From: Xylocopa sonorina
Taxonomy: Eukaryota > Arthropoda > Insecta > Hymenoptera > Apidae
Length of the DNA: 64,000 bases
Direction: 5' to 3'
NCBI RefSeq assembly: GCF_050948175.1
Contig: NC_135201.1
Coordinates: 4,154,001-4,218,000 of the forward strand
A program made the translations under genes and the position numbers. Below, piece after piece: positions 46,706 through 59,211 of this stretch (position 1 is the stretch's first letter; the number at the start of each line of letters is the position of its first letter). The notes under the pieces were generated by a model. That model had not been told where the DNA came from. It saw only the letters and a list, made by a program, of their open reading frames with translations, and searched no databases.

Positions 46706-49700
46706 TACGATACGTATCAATAATTTTGTATACTTTTTAATAGTCAAATTGGTATTAACGTAAATAAGCACCAGGTATCGTTTTACTTGATAGTTAAATA
46801 ATATTTTTGATCCAGCGCAAGGTGTTACGAATGGTGTCTAATTAAAATTAATATCTTGGATCTATGCGCAAACGGTTACGATACGTGAGCGCCGTGGAAG
46901 GGAATGGAGGCAGTATACAAATTGTCGAACATGCTGATCGATCAGTTATCCCGCTATCCCGATCGTTTGTATGTCAAATAGCTGTAATAGATATTCTAAT
47001 CGTAGTATGCGCGTATGCGTTCGCTATGCGCGCATCTATCCGTTTCGTTTCTTTTTTCTCTTATAATCGCTGTTTCCCAAGCTGTAAAGTGACCACGGTG
47101 AAAGTTTATTCTCGAACAAACCAGATAGAAAATAAATGTGAAATTTCACATTGAACGAGGAACGTAACAAATACTGGACCGTAGGATGATATTTATCGTA
47201 GCTTAACGATAACCAGGGCGGTGCAAACGGTTACAAAGGATGTAGGAGAGGGAGAGGTGAACGGAAATGACTGGTTCACGCTCGCTGGTATGCCATTGCC
47301 ATTTCTGTGTCAGTGGTAAAGATCTAACAGCGTATCCGATCTATTCTTCTTAACCTTGTTATTTCTTACGTAGATGCCAGGGAACGCTGTTCATTTTTTA
47401 GGAGCTCCTTTGAGGCTGAGCGAGCGCGATATTGGCTCGAACCCACAGGACATCTCGGAACGAAAACACTTGGAATCCTTTCACACGATCCGACGACACG
47501 TGTATCGCGGGCTCTTTGCCTAGAAACTTGTTAAACGCAGAAACCCTCTTTGCAGCGTAGCGATGCGTGTATGTTCGCTACGAATTCCCGTTCCATCGAA
47601 CGTTAAATTCGCTAACGAACGCTCAAACGTTTCCCGTTTCTAGAAATATCTCGTTCCTTCAATGGGCTTCGATTCGTTGAAACAACGTGCATCTTCTTTC
47701 TTGCAGTTTCCCTTATCATTGGCAAATACCTGCTTTACCGACGAATTCGGCGTTGAAAAGCTGAAGGCAAGGAATTCTCTTGAGGTGCGTGAAGAGAAGA
47801 ATGTTCAAGGAATATCTTTACTTTTGTCTCGTCTATGTAAAGGAAAAAATAACAAAGACATATGCCAATGATACGAAGCAACGTTCTACATTGCCTCTTC
47901 TGCAGAAAATGAAGGAATATCTGGATGATTGATACTATATTATGACTGAGAGAAGAATTTCATTGATAGACTGGTTGGTGGAACTTGAATTTCGTTTTTA
48001 TTGGTTACGAAATTGTGTGTAATCCAGGGCACAAGGGGCATAGAAAGGGACTAAATATTTCCGTCGACAGGTTGACGGCAAAATTGTTTCGCCTCGGCTG
48101 GTTGAAGGTCGTTTGTCAGTCCCGTTAGATCCATCTATAACGTTATCTATGTATTCGATAATCATTTTTGAAGTGCTCTGAATCTCTACTGATATCGAAA
48201 TAAATGATCGATTACATTTACGTATCTGAAATCTTCATTTATAACTTTATTACGTTAATTAAAGAAAAAGAAGAGGTAATATTATAAATCGTTTAACCAG
48301 AATCGAAGACGTGTCGGCGAGTACGTTCACCGGAGATTCGATTTACGTTCCTTGAGGAGTGTAGGTCACTCCTGTACGTGGTGATTAGCGAGATCCTCCT
48401 AATAAGAAAACACGACTGCAGCATCCCGCTACTGAAACAGTTATGATGAATCGCGATCGCCTAGCCCAGGGTGCACGCAACGCAAAATGGGCCTTGAAGA
48501 AGAAAAGGAAAGCCTACAGCCGCGGATGGCTGAATAGATCGAACTAACGACCGATCGATGCACTGCTGTTTTGTATCGCTTTATATTAAATATCGGGTAT
48601 CGGATATTGTGAAATCCACGCGCGGTAACGCATTTAATTGACGGAAGAAACGTCGAGAAGAAAGCATTTGTATACTTTTTCATCGATGAGTAATTTAACT
48701 CTCCTTTTTTTTTTTAGAAACATGTTTTGAGTGGAAGATCTTCAAAAGGATCCATGTTACTTCTCAACTACGTTTTCTTTAAATATTTACACGTTATAAC
48801 TGATTCGACCTGATAACGTCGAAGAATATGGAGAAGGTAAGGAACGTTGGTAAAAACTTGCAAGTGAATGGTCATTTTACGAGGCTGTTATTGTATAAAC
48901 TGAAAAAATGTAGTCGAAAGAATTTGGATTTTTCTATTTAAATGGAGGAACGTAATCCTGGTAACCGAATTAGAAACATCGCGATATACTCGTCAAAGGT
49001 AATCGTGATTTCGATGAAATGTTAAAGGGAAATCCGTCTGTTTATTTAGATGTTTCTTTGCGTACGAGAATTCGATCGAAATAAAAGGCGTGCAGAACGA
49101 CGGGACCGTAAAATCTGCTCGAAATGTGCTCGAAAAGTAGACCTTCAGGATCAACAACGGACAAAGTGGCGAACGATTGGTCAGTTCCATTGAAAATAGT
49201 GCCAAAGGTGTGTGGTCATTGGCCGTGTGGCCTACCCCCACGTGAGCACGCAAGCTATATAGAAGACCCTCGTGGAATTTCATCTTCAGAGCTGAGAGTC
49301 AGTGTCAAGGAAGTCTACCTGGAAGTAACTAAGTGAGTAGAGTACACAGTTCACCCGAGCACATCGACACTCGCGCATCTCGTATCGTTTCTAGTCTCCG
49401 AATCAACGTTCCAATTTGCGACTATCATTCGTAACCGTGACCATCTTCGATTATGTAAGTAACGCGAAAGCGTTCGACGACTTTTCCCAATTTTTTTCCG
49501 GGTTCTAAGATCGACAGACCGTTTTACTTTCGTACTTGTATCATTTAGAGACGAAGGAACACAATCTCAAAAGAAGAAACCAATCGGTCATCGGATCGAC
49601 GAACTTTTAAGTTGGATTTGTGATGCCACTTTCGTGCTGGCAATAGATTCAAATATTTGATATAGTAAATGGGAGTATTGAATTCTTCGTGGCGGTTTGC

Positions 49701-50936
49701 AGCAGCATAGATAGTGTGTGAATCGGGTAACAGGTTTGGAGCAGGTAGAAAATGCCTTTCCGCAGGTGCTGGGTACAGTTAGAGATAGTTCGCGATTTTT
49801 CCAGCGCGAGAGGTACCGTTTTCGAAAGGTGTGGCTAATCGTTAACGTTTTTCTACATTAATGGAATTAATCATCGCACAGTTATAATCCCCTGCGCAAG
49901 TCAACGAATTTGGCAGCCTTTTCTAAACGTTTGTCACAGAGAGAATGCGCTTTTAGAATTTTTTTTTCTTCATAAATCGAAATGCATAAAACGCACAAAT
50001 AATGAGAAATTCTTTCAATACCTCCACGATAAACGATCATCCAATTTCTCATTCTGATCTCTCAAATAATTTCCTGGAATTTGATTTACACTCTCCCGGT
50101 CCGAATAATCTTCCACTTTTACAATTTCCTCTTGCCCGTGGCTTTCTTTCTCTTCGATTGCTCCTCCTCTTATTTTTTCTCCCCTTTTCCCTGGCTTACG
50201 CAGCCGGTACAGTCGAGGACGACGAGGGCGGCAGTAGGTCGCGACCGCGTTTTCAGGTAACGGTACCTGCCGGGTTCAACAAACCGGTAGCTTCGATCGG
50301 GAAGTAGGCTAGCTGGTGCTGCCAGGGTGACCTTAACCGCTCTGACACACTTTCCTACCACTCGACGGGCCGTTCCTCTACTTTATGATTATCCATTCCG
50401 CTTTATTCGTTTGGTGTACGCGCGATCGCACGCATTTTTTCTGCGCGCCTCTCCCCGTGGTTTAAGATCAAGGTCACCGATACAAGTCAGGTAACCGCGG
50501 CCTTCAATCGAGATTATGGAATTCCTTCCCTTTTCCTGTCTGTTCAAGGGCACGAGGAACTTCTTGTAAATCTTATCGTATTTTAATTATATTCCAAAAG
50601 CGTAAGGAAATCCCTTTGTCGCATCGTTTGTCGAGTGTCTTCAGAGATTGGAGCTTTAACGAGGAACGGAAGCTGCGTCATCTTTCTGTCGTGACTGATT
50701 TTCACCCGGAACAAGCGGTGGATCTAGACTCTTCTTCGAATTCGATCGCTCATTCTTGTTGTCCCCTTTGAGTCATTCAATTGTAGAGAGAAAGGAAGCG
50801 GGAGGAAGAAAGTGCGTTGCGTCAATCCATTCCTGGGTGCTAATAATTAGGGTCCACTCTTCAATCTAAAAATTGAATCGCGATTTACACCTTGATACGT
50901 TTTGATGACGGAAAATTTGCAAATTTCTTTTCCAGA
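46706..50936. other. Long intergenic region
   Basis: No exon with coding homology found over 4 kb. It lies between the PSMB2 5' end (-) and the secreted-protein gene (+), so both promoters should be here. The acceptor at 50934-50935, immediately before the ATG of the secreted-protein gene, implies at least one non-coding first exon in this region. A TATATAG at about 49257 followed by a TCAG about 28 bp later is one candidate core promoter, not well supported. Confidence 0.35.
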
Positions 50937-53900
50937 ATGCATTACAATCAGTACGTGTCTCTGTGTTTGGTGGCGCTTGTCCTTGGACAAGTAGCAACAC
51001 TGCCACAGCATCCCCAGTACCCGCAACAGTTCCAGCAACAGGTCAGGGATGAAAGGAAATTCGCGGAGAAGCCAAATGCCATGAAGAAGGTCGCCCTTGA
51101 TGACCTAGACGATATCAGCAGCAATCAAATTCAGGCAAGCTACAATCAAATTTTACTTCTTTACCAGTTTGTTACATTTCACGCTGCAGACATTTTGGAT
51201 TTCAAGTTTGAGATAGACGTCGGTTATTTGTAGTGCCCCAATTATGTTAGGCATCGGAAAAAGTTCGTGCGAATTTATAGCAAAGTTTAAGCTACCTAAT
51301 CTTTCTTCCGTTTTCTGTAAATTGTATATATTTTATAATTATGAAAGTCTTGAGTTTCACTTGCTAAAACATTAACTGTTCTATTTCAACTACATCGTTA
51401 AAAAGAAGTTTAAGAGAAAAGTGACATTCACAAGGAGACAAGTCTGGATTATAAAGAAGATATAGTAGAAATTTAGGAAGTAATGTAAAATCTTGACTGT
51501 ACAGTAAATATCTGCATTGACAATCCGACAAAATGGAAATTATTTGCAGGAAACTCGCATCAACTTTTCCCAGTATCTAGTATCAAAACATCCTATCAGT
51601 ATTCCTTTTTATCTCACGGATTAATTGTAAAAAATAAATTCTCCCCAATTCCTGACACTTTCTGAACGTTCTATTGCTTTGTTTTATTAGGAGGGCGGCA
51701 GTACTGGGTTTTCGTGGTCGAACATGCTGAGCATGCTGATGCAGATGCTTTTAGGGCAAACAGGCGGTGTTACTGGTCCGAGTAAAAACGAAATCGACGA
51801 TGGAGCACCGGCCAGTCCATGGGCAAATTTACTATCGGTCGGGCTGAGAGTGCTCACCGCCCTTTTGGGAGGTCCTCAACAGTCCGTCGATGGTATCGAC
51901 AAAGTCGACAATCAGAGCAGCCCCATGCAGGTACACTTTCACCCGTCGAGTCCATCTACGGATCCATTTCCACGATCACGGTCATTTCTGCTTCGTCGCA
52001 TCTTCGTTGACCTACGATTACCAATTAAACGCTTTAATGCTTAATATACCTATTCAGGTATAAATTGTACGCAATATGAACGTTCAAATTTAGAAAGCAA
52101 TCGACGGTTACTTGAAACGGTTCCGCGCAACAGGAACGACGAGTTTCCAAGACTTTCATCTTGATTCGGGTCGCGTAACGAAAGCAAGCACAAGCCGAAC
52201 TGACTGTGTACCGGGAGATCTGATTTGGGTCAAACGCATTACAGGCTCAGCTGAATTATTCCATGGTAATAATCACATAACAATTTCCTTCTGAACATTA
52301 TTTGTATAAAAATATAATATTTACCATGGGATCGTTTGATCCAATCTGCGTCTCTCCCTTTCTCTTCCCCCTTTTTTCTCTCACTCTCTCTTTCTCTCTC
52401 TTTCTGTCCTGTAGCATTCTGTTCAAACTTCATATAAGACACGCTGTACATTTGAATAGCTAATTAGAATTAGTGGCACACTTATGCAGTAGATTGTACA
52501 TCGCTGAGCATGGAATGGACCAGATAATTATTCTTCTTGATCCCGAGAAACTTATTCGGCATCCGTGAAGAAGAGATTACGAGATCAAAGTGTCGTTCGT
52601 GCACGTACTCTGAAATAAACGTCGCTTATTTGTATCTACTTTTACATGTACGATTGTTCCTCTTTTTTTTTTTTAAAGAGAAATCATAACGGTACGAACG
52701 CGTTTTCGATACGAGCTGTTACTTCCTGTAATGAGCTTCGTCGTTCTTAAAATAATTAAGGAAAGGACTCCGACCACGTTAAGGATCTTCACGATTTCTA
52801 AGCGATTTAATTCTCTCTTGATTTGTATATTTGTTCGTCATTGCGTGGGATCCGCGTTCGTACATCTGTCGCGATTTCCTGCAATTGTGCGGCGATCGGT
52901 GTGCTCCTCGAATAGAACCGATCTCGCCGATCTGTTGCTTGGGGCAACGTTATAGACGCAATTCTTTTGTAAATAATCATCAGAGAATGTTAACTATAGA
53001 GCACATGGCTGGTGTCGGTTGTTTAGGGCATTTTGACTGCGGTGCTGGGCGCGTTTCTAGGACAGGGCAGAGACCCCGATCAGGTTGCTGTCATGGCTAA
53101 AAACGCTTCCGAGGTTAGTACGTAATCCAACAGATTGTACATGAAACAATTTCACTCTCTCGCTCTTTTCCTGTTCGACGTTTTGTCCACTTAATGCCTC
53201 CAAAGTCGATCTAAATCGCACGTACGATAAAGATGTGGTAACAATTTCGTCGCGTGGAACGATTTCAGAGTCGACGAAGCGTCAGCAGATGAGAACAGAA
53301 TAAAAAATACGCTTTCCTCTAGTAGAATGCTTCTACTCTATCGATTTAAACCCGACAGTATCGTTGCATATATGTAATAATTGAATTCTTTCAACGCAGT
53401 TCATTAGCATAGTAATCAATCTTCTGGACGCGCTGAAGACCTCTTTCTCCCATCGTTCTTTAACAGCCAGATCCATGGGAAGACGGGACACGGTTTCCGA
53501 GGCTGCTGTCGCCTCCATTTCCATGCTGAAGGTACAGTTATCTTTGAAATTTCTGTAAAGATAAATTTCCGTCACCTTCTCATTCATCTTTAAGTGAATG
53601 TTAATGTTGGTTTCAGGGTTACATGAGGTCGGTGAAGACATTCAGTAACGTTGGACGCGCTGAGGACGAAGGCCAACGAGGTTGCGCCGAGAGAGCACTT
53701 TGCGAGGCGAGTGCAGAATGCGTTGCCGATGCTCAGGGTACATCTTCCATTTTCTGTCAACTTGGATCGTGAGTATCTACCTTTCCATAGACGATATTCT
53801 AAGGATTAACAAAAAATGTATTAAACATGATATGTCAATTATGTATCCGTTTGAATGCAATGCAGTGCTACTGGTCTTTCTCGTTTACCAATTGTTTTAT

Positions 53901-54155
53901 TCTGCGTCCAAAGAGCGTCGGCAATTTTTGACATAGGGCAGAAGATGCGTGGCACTCACGAACGGATATATATTCATTTCGTATATAGTGATTTCAACTA
54001 ACATACGTTTATTTTTGTTTTGTTTAAGATACGCGACGAGTTATCTACTACAGAGGCAGACTGGGGTAGGTTTCGAGACGCTGTACGAGGCAGGTCGACG
54101 TGGCCGCACCGGTGAAGACTGTAGAACTCTGTTCATGGACTGCAACGCTGTATGA
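50937..54155 (+). CDS. Secreted protein of unknown function, 311 aa
   Basis: Six exons, 50937-51134, 51691-51930, 53027-53113, 53400-53531, 53617-53768 and 54029-54155, join to 936 nt. The N-terminus MHYNQYVSLCLVALVLGQVA is a clear signal peptide. A Gln/Pro-rich stretch and a charged segment follow, then hydrophobic amphipathic parts (WSNMLSMLMQMLLGQ, WANLLSVGLRVLTALLGG, GILTAVLGAFLGQG, FISIVINLLDALKTSF). The C-terminal part has paired cysteines (GCAERALCEASAECVADAQG, FCQLGSYATSY, GEDCRTLFMDCNAV) resembling small secreted insect proteins of unknown role. I do not recognise the family by name. The first intron needs a GC donor (CAG|GCAAGC at 51135), since the phase only works there. A probable poly(A) signal AATAAA is at 55365, giving a 3' UTR of about 1.2 kb. 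Confidence 0.85.
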
Positions 54156-56562
54156 AGAACCGTTTGAGATTGTTCAAGTACGATTTAAATGCTCCGGGAC
54201 TCGATCAACGCCGGACTCAATCGCTCGGATCCTCTTTAATTCTAGATTGACCATGGAATTTTGTTTGATATTTCATTTCCTCGAGATATCTTAGCCCGTG
54301 GGCCGGGTTCGTCGCGTCCTGAGGTTTAGATCGCATTCAGAACCAGCGAACGAGTAGTTTTTATGCACGGGAACGGTGTTTCGCGACCCAAACCAGAGTG
54401 GTCAAGTCCTTTCTTCGAAACTCGCCTCGTTCGATTGAACGGTTGAATTGGCTTGTCTTCTAGAATCGTAACGAGATTGAAATTAAATTAGAATTCAACC
54501 GAAATTTGCGAAACGATAGGGTAATTCATTGATCAATTAACGCCCGCGGCTGTGACCACGATTAATTGGTCAATAATCAAGCGTCTTTGGAGATCGACGA
54601 ATTTCTCTAGAGGCGTATTATACACTTTAACGTAGAAGTAGACTGATAACGAGACTCCAGGCTCGGTCGAACTGTGCACCGTTCGAACGGGCCTCCACGA
54701 CAATCACGATATTTATTTCTATTTATTGAACATAGTGGACGTAGATTTAGCGCATAGTAGAGACTCGATCGCGAGTCACCCCTGGACGCAGAGGGAGAGC
54801 CAAGTTTATTTTTTATATAAAGTCTACCTTCATATTGGGATACAGACGATGTATCGCGGTATGAATGATTTGGAATGTTCAATCTCCCTGAATCTTTCAG
54901 CAAAGCGTTCCCTTTTTTGCCGTCAGCAACGATCCGAGTCATCCTTTTATACTTTATCCGTAGTTTCTTCACATCAGCGAGACAGTTTCTTCGTTCTGGG
55001 GAGGAAGACGAGTATAAAGATGGGCGTTTTAAAGGTTGCTGTATTACAGATACGTTTGACGAGTTTTCTTCGGTCTTTTCTTTTTTTTTTTCATGTTATT
55101 TAAATGGGATTCGAGAAGATTAACCTTAGGAAGACCCTCCCTACATATACGTACGAGTTAACGTCTCAGGATATTATGTTTGTTTTGTCACCCGCTCGAA
55201 ATTATGTATTGTATATAGGCATTATATATGTATACACATAAACACACACACATACACGGGTGGAGTTTTTTCTCGTAATAACATTCTATTTAGCTCAATT
55301 AGCGTATCACTTAGACATAAATTGTATGTATGACGCGCGATATGATTATACTGTAATTGAATTTAATAAACGGTCTTATTGATAAACGTCTGTTGTTTCT
55401 CTGAATCCTTAAAACACTGTACATACCTTACAAATTGCCAATAATAATATCTGTTACATTAACAAAACCAGGTTCGAGAAAATCACTCTTTAAATTTTTG
55501 GCAGAGTTAAATGAGTTCCCTGCATTAAAAACAGGAGCATTTCTTTTTAATGTGCTTGCGATCTTCCGGTTTGAGAATCGCTGCCCTAAAAGTATTACGT
55601 GGAGTGACAAAAACCATAACGCAACCTTGTGCTTTTACATTAAAAAAAGAGGAAGTAATGAGGACAGTATACCTTTAATTACTCTAGTATTAGTACATAG
55701 TGCTTCATTACCAATTGATTAAATATTTATCGCAATTCTGTTGTACCTAGGACCAAACAAAGTCTATTAACACTCCATACACATGATCGCATAGAATACG
55801 AGATTTTAGTCTCTAACAAATTGGGTCTGTTACCTTTATAATGGTCACAAATGTCTACGGTTCCGAGAAAATGAGGATACCAAGCGTTTAAATGGTGCAA
55901 ATACCGGAAAGGCGCGGAGGATGTCGTTACGGAGCCCAAGCAAATTGACGGGTCGTGACCGAAAGTAGAAGAAACAAAGCATCTGCCTCCTGGACGAAAC
56001 AGTCTGACTGGACGTGTCGCAGAGAGAGTTCACGCGACTCTGTTGCAAAAGACGGAAGCCTGTTTTCTAATTTCGCGTGTTCACTAGTAATTCGCCCAAG
56101 GTGAGCAATCCGTAGCTATAAATTTGTCCTTCTGTTGCGTACATTTCCGCTTTCGTTCGCTCGAACAATTAATGGTACTTCTGTCTGAAAAAGAAGAAGA
56201 TGTAGGACTGTCCGCCAAGTCTAGATAATTGTTGCTACTGTCGCATGACCAGCTCTTTGATAGCATTAGTAATGCAATATAAATTTCTTAAAACTCATTC
56301 TATCACAAACATCTTAATCTTAGTTCCCAAATTCCAACTCATCCTCCTGTGCTCTGCCCTTCGCACGTCCGTTAACCCTTGTACCTCAACTTGCACGCTC
56401 TCAAACATAGAAATACTAAGTAGTGTTCGCCACAGGTTCAGGTTACAATGGTCACTATTTGCACGCGGAGCTTGTGCCAAAATAAAAATCTCTACAGTCT
56501 CTTAATACGTGTTGTGCTCGATTCTTTCGACTCTGTTAAACTCGTAATCGTTACGTTGTTAG
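54156..56562. other. 3' UTR and intergenic DNA
   Basis: The first 1.2 kb is probably the 3' UTR of the 311-aa secreted protein. The rest shows no coding exon. The signal-peptide exon of the next gene, if it exists, should be in the later part, but I could not identify it. Confidence 0.4.
55365..55370 (+). terminator. Probable poly(A) signal AATAAA
   Basis: AATAAA followed about 20 bp later by a GT-rich stretch (GTCTGTTGTTTCTCTG), 1.2 kb after the stop of the secreted-protein gene. Confidence 0.45.
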
Positions 56563-57695
56563 ATGACGTTCAAGTCTTTGATGAATTTCGGGGGCTTCAA
56601 GGATTCTTACCATCCTCCCGTCGACAGATACCACAGTGGCTTTGGTGGCTACCAGCACAGCGGATCTGGAGGCTCCTATCATCAGGGATCCTATCACAGT
56701 TCACGGGGGTAAATATCAAAATCGAGCTGGGTTTCATTCAATATTTGCCCCCTCGTTGCTTTGAGTTGCTCTTAAGGACAGCCAAATTTTTGTTAGAAGC
56801 AGCAAAGGTAAAGGTGGGAATGGAGCAGCGCTGAGTGCTTTGACGTTGCTCGCCTTTCTGTTTCTTCTAAATGTTATGCAGGTAATTATTGCAATTTCTA
56901 CGTTCTGTCATACCTACGAGTATTATCTTTAAGTAATCTTAGTTTGTCATCATTTACTTTTATTTTTTTACTCATACTGGACTCCTCACCTTTTAACTCT
57001 CTTTCCAATCCTCCTACACCATCGCAGCTCAGTTTATTTCACCTGAGCCTTTAATTAGTCCTACTTTTCAACATTTCACCAATCTTCATCTTGTCACGTG
57101 CTCCTTACAAACTTGCAATTCTCGTTTGATTGAATAAAGTATTGTTTCCTGGGAAATGTCGATGCTTAATTACCTTAATCTACATGCTACCTCAAAACCC
57201 ACTTCAATTCTCGAGGCATTGAAGTAAAATCGGGCATTACAGTTCGTTGTTCCCGTTGAAAATGGTTGGAGGTCAAAAAATCTGCTAAAATAATTGTTCT
57301 TTAACGTTTGGACATTGATAAATATTAAAAAACAAATACATATAAATGTAAAGCAAGTCTTTTTTTAAATGTATTTCTTGCAAGTAATTATAGAAAATAG
57401 TCAGAAATGAATCTGTAAAATTTGTAAAATTATAGCAACCAGTAAAATACCACTGTTTTGATTTTATACTTGAACTATGCTTATTTTGTACCTTTAGCAA
57501 TCGATGGACGACAATAATATGATGACAAGCACCACGGCAACCGCAATAGTGTTACGGGATGGTGAACAGCCGGTGGTGGTGGATGCGAAGGAGGAGGAGA
57601 AGAGTATGAAGCAGGACGTGGCGAAACGCGACGGTGGCTATAGGGCGCCAGCAAAATCCAAGATTCAAAGGCTTAACAGTCAATATATTAAATGA
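56563..57695 (+). CDS. Small Gly/Tyr/His/Ser-rich protein with a hydrophobic segment
   Basis: Three exons, 56563-56708, 56797-56881 and 57498-57695, code for 142 residues if the ATG at the start of the first listed exon is used. Exon a encodes FGGFKDSYHPPVDRYHSGFG and a GGSYHQGSYHSS low-complexity stretch. Exon b encodes ALSALTLLAFLFLLNVMQ, a hydrophobic stretch long enough for a membrane helix. Exon c is acidic then basic (VVVDAKEEEKSMKQD, SKIQRLNSQYIK). The ALTLLAFLFxLN pattern resembles a group of uncharacterised insect proteins I recall, but I cannot name it. The ATG comes directly after a splice acceptor (AG at 56561-56562), so upstream coding or non-coding exons are likely. Phases (2, 0) agree. 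A poly(A) signal AATAAA is at 58102. Confidence 0.75.
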
Positions 57696-59164
57696 AATCG
57701 GATTAGTACATAATGATTCGATACAGAGTAGTCGAAGGTAGATGAAGAAATGAAGAATTTGGACCGAGATCAGAATCGAAAAAGTTGCTTTTGTATAAGT
57801 TTTAACAATCCCGTCTTTGAAAGATCGTCAGCTCGAAATTGTATTAAGATAATATTTATTGAATCATTTTCTGTAACAATTCCGTAAACATCGTATATGT
57901 AGCGTACGTTATTTTCTTAATACACCCCATTGCTTTTTTCTTCTTCGTTTCTTTTTTTTTTGGTTTTTTGGTTGATTTCCGTTTCTCTTTCTATACATAT
58001 ATATATTTATTTATTTATTTATTTATATTCTGTTTGTAATATAGTTCTTTTATATATGTATATAGGTATATACATATATATAGTATTATATCTTTTTTAA
58101 GAATAAACATACATATATACAGCGAAAAATCTTGATCTCTTTTTTTACCTTTGAATTTATTCGTTTTATACGCGAACGAATATGCGGATCGAACGTTACT
58201 TCCGGTAAAATCGATGCGGAACTCAGTCGAAAGATATATATTTATAAGAATATACTCTATAGGAATAATTAATTTGCTGTTTTTCAGAAAATAACAGGCT
58301 TAGAGCCGTCCACGACGAAGCTTCTCACTTTCCTACGGATTTTTTTCTCTTTTTGTTGTCTTTTCGTACACGATTTTCTTTCCCTCGTTCTCTCTGGTTC
58401 TCTTAACTTCTTCTCGCGTCTAGAAGTAGGAAAAAGAAAAATCGTAGTTAACAGAGCGCGGAGATCGTTAAATTCCGTGCACGAGCGACGACACATCGAT
58501 CGTTTTCTTCTTTCCCTTCCTCCTGTTTCTCGTTTGTTTCTTTCCGCTTCTCTATTCACTACCGCGAGATCTCATTGCCCGCGACTTCCGTTCCTTCGAC
58601 GAGGAGACCAGACTAGCGACGAGCTCCGAGATGAGGCTTCGAAGTAGCTCGAAAGGACGAAAAGATATCTTAGCAAATTCACTCGATACAGGTCTGATAA
58701 TAACGAATCCCTCGAGATTACCTTGAAGCCTTCGAACACGTTCAAACTGCAGCTACATTGGATGCGAATAAGGGAACTCGAAGGCTCGTCGTTAGGCTAT
58801 GCTCCATCCCTTGTCAGGAACCGTTCTTCGAGAGCGAGACATTGGAAGATCCGGGTTCCGTTCCACGATCAAATTCTCAATGATTATCGTTTCTGAACAT
58901 CAGAGACAAATGTCTAATTAAAATACTCGTTACTATTGAACAATGAACAGTGGAATCGTTCGTTAGGAAGATCGTCGACTCGTGAACAATTCCTTGTCGC
59001 GAATACACCTCGGATTTACGCCCTCTACGTTAACTTGTTGACGGCGAGAGAGCGTTCTACATCCTACAGGAACGCATGTTTGAAATGATTGAGCCACCGG
59101 TCGAAACACAAAAACATTATCCTTTTATTCTCTTTCTCCGTCTGGTTGCTTCCTCTATCATACA

Positions 59165-59211
59165 CGCTCTCTCCCTCTCTTTCTCTCTCTCTCTCTCTCT
59201 TCTTCCTTTCC
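59165..59211. repeat. (CT)n-rich microsatellite
   Basis: An almost pure CT dinucleotide tract with a few interruptions. Confidence 0.8.

Noticed and set aside
50002..50307. 101-codon open frame with a hydrophobic run (LRLLLLLFFLPFSLAYAAG)
   Set aside because: No homology or splice logic supports it; it lies in the 5' region of the secreted-protein gene and the hydrophobic run comes from CT-rich DNA.
56448..56834. 128-codon plus-strand open frame overlapping the small gene
   Set aside because: It runs through two probable introns; the spliced frame with low-complexity and hydrophobic segments is better supported.
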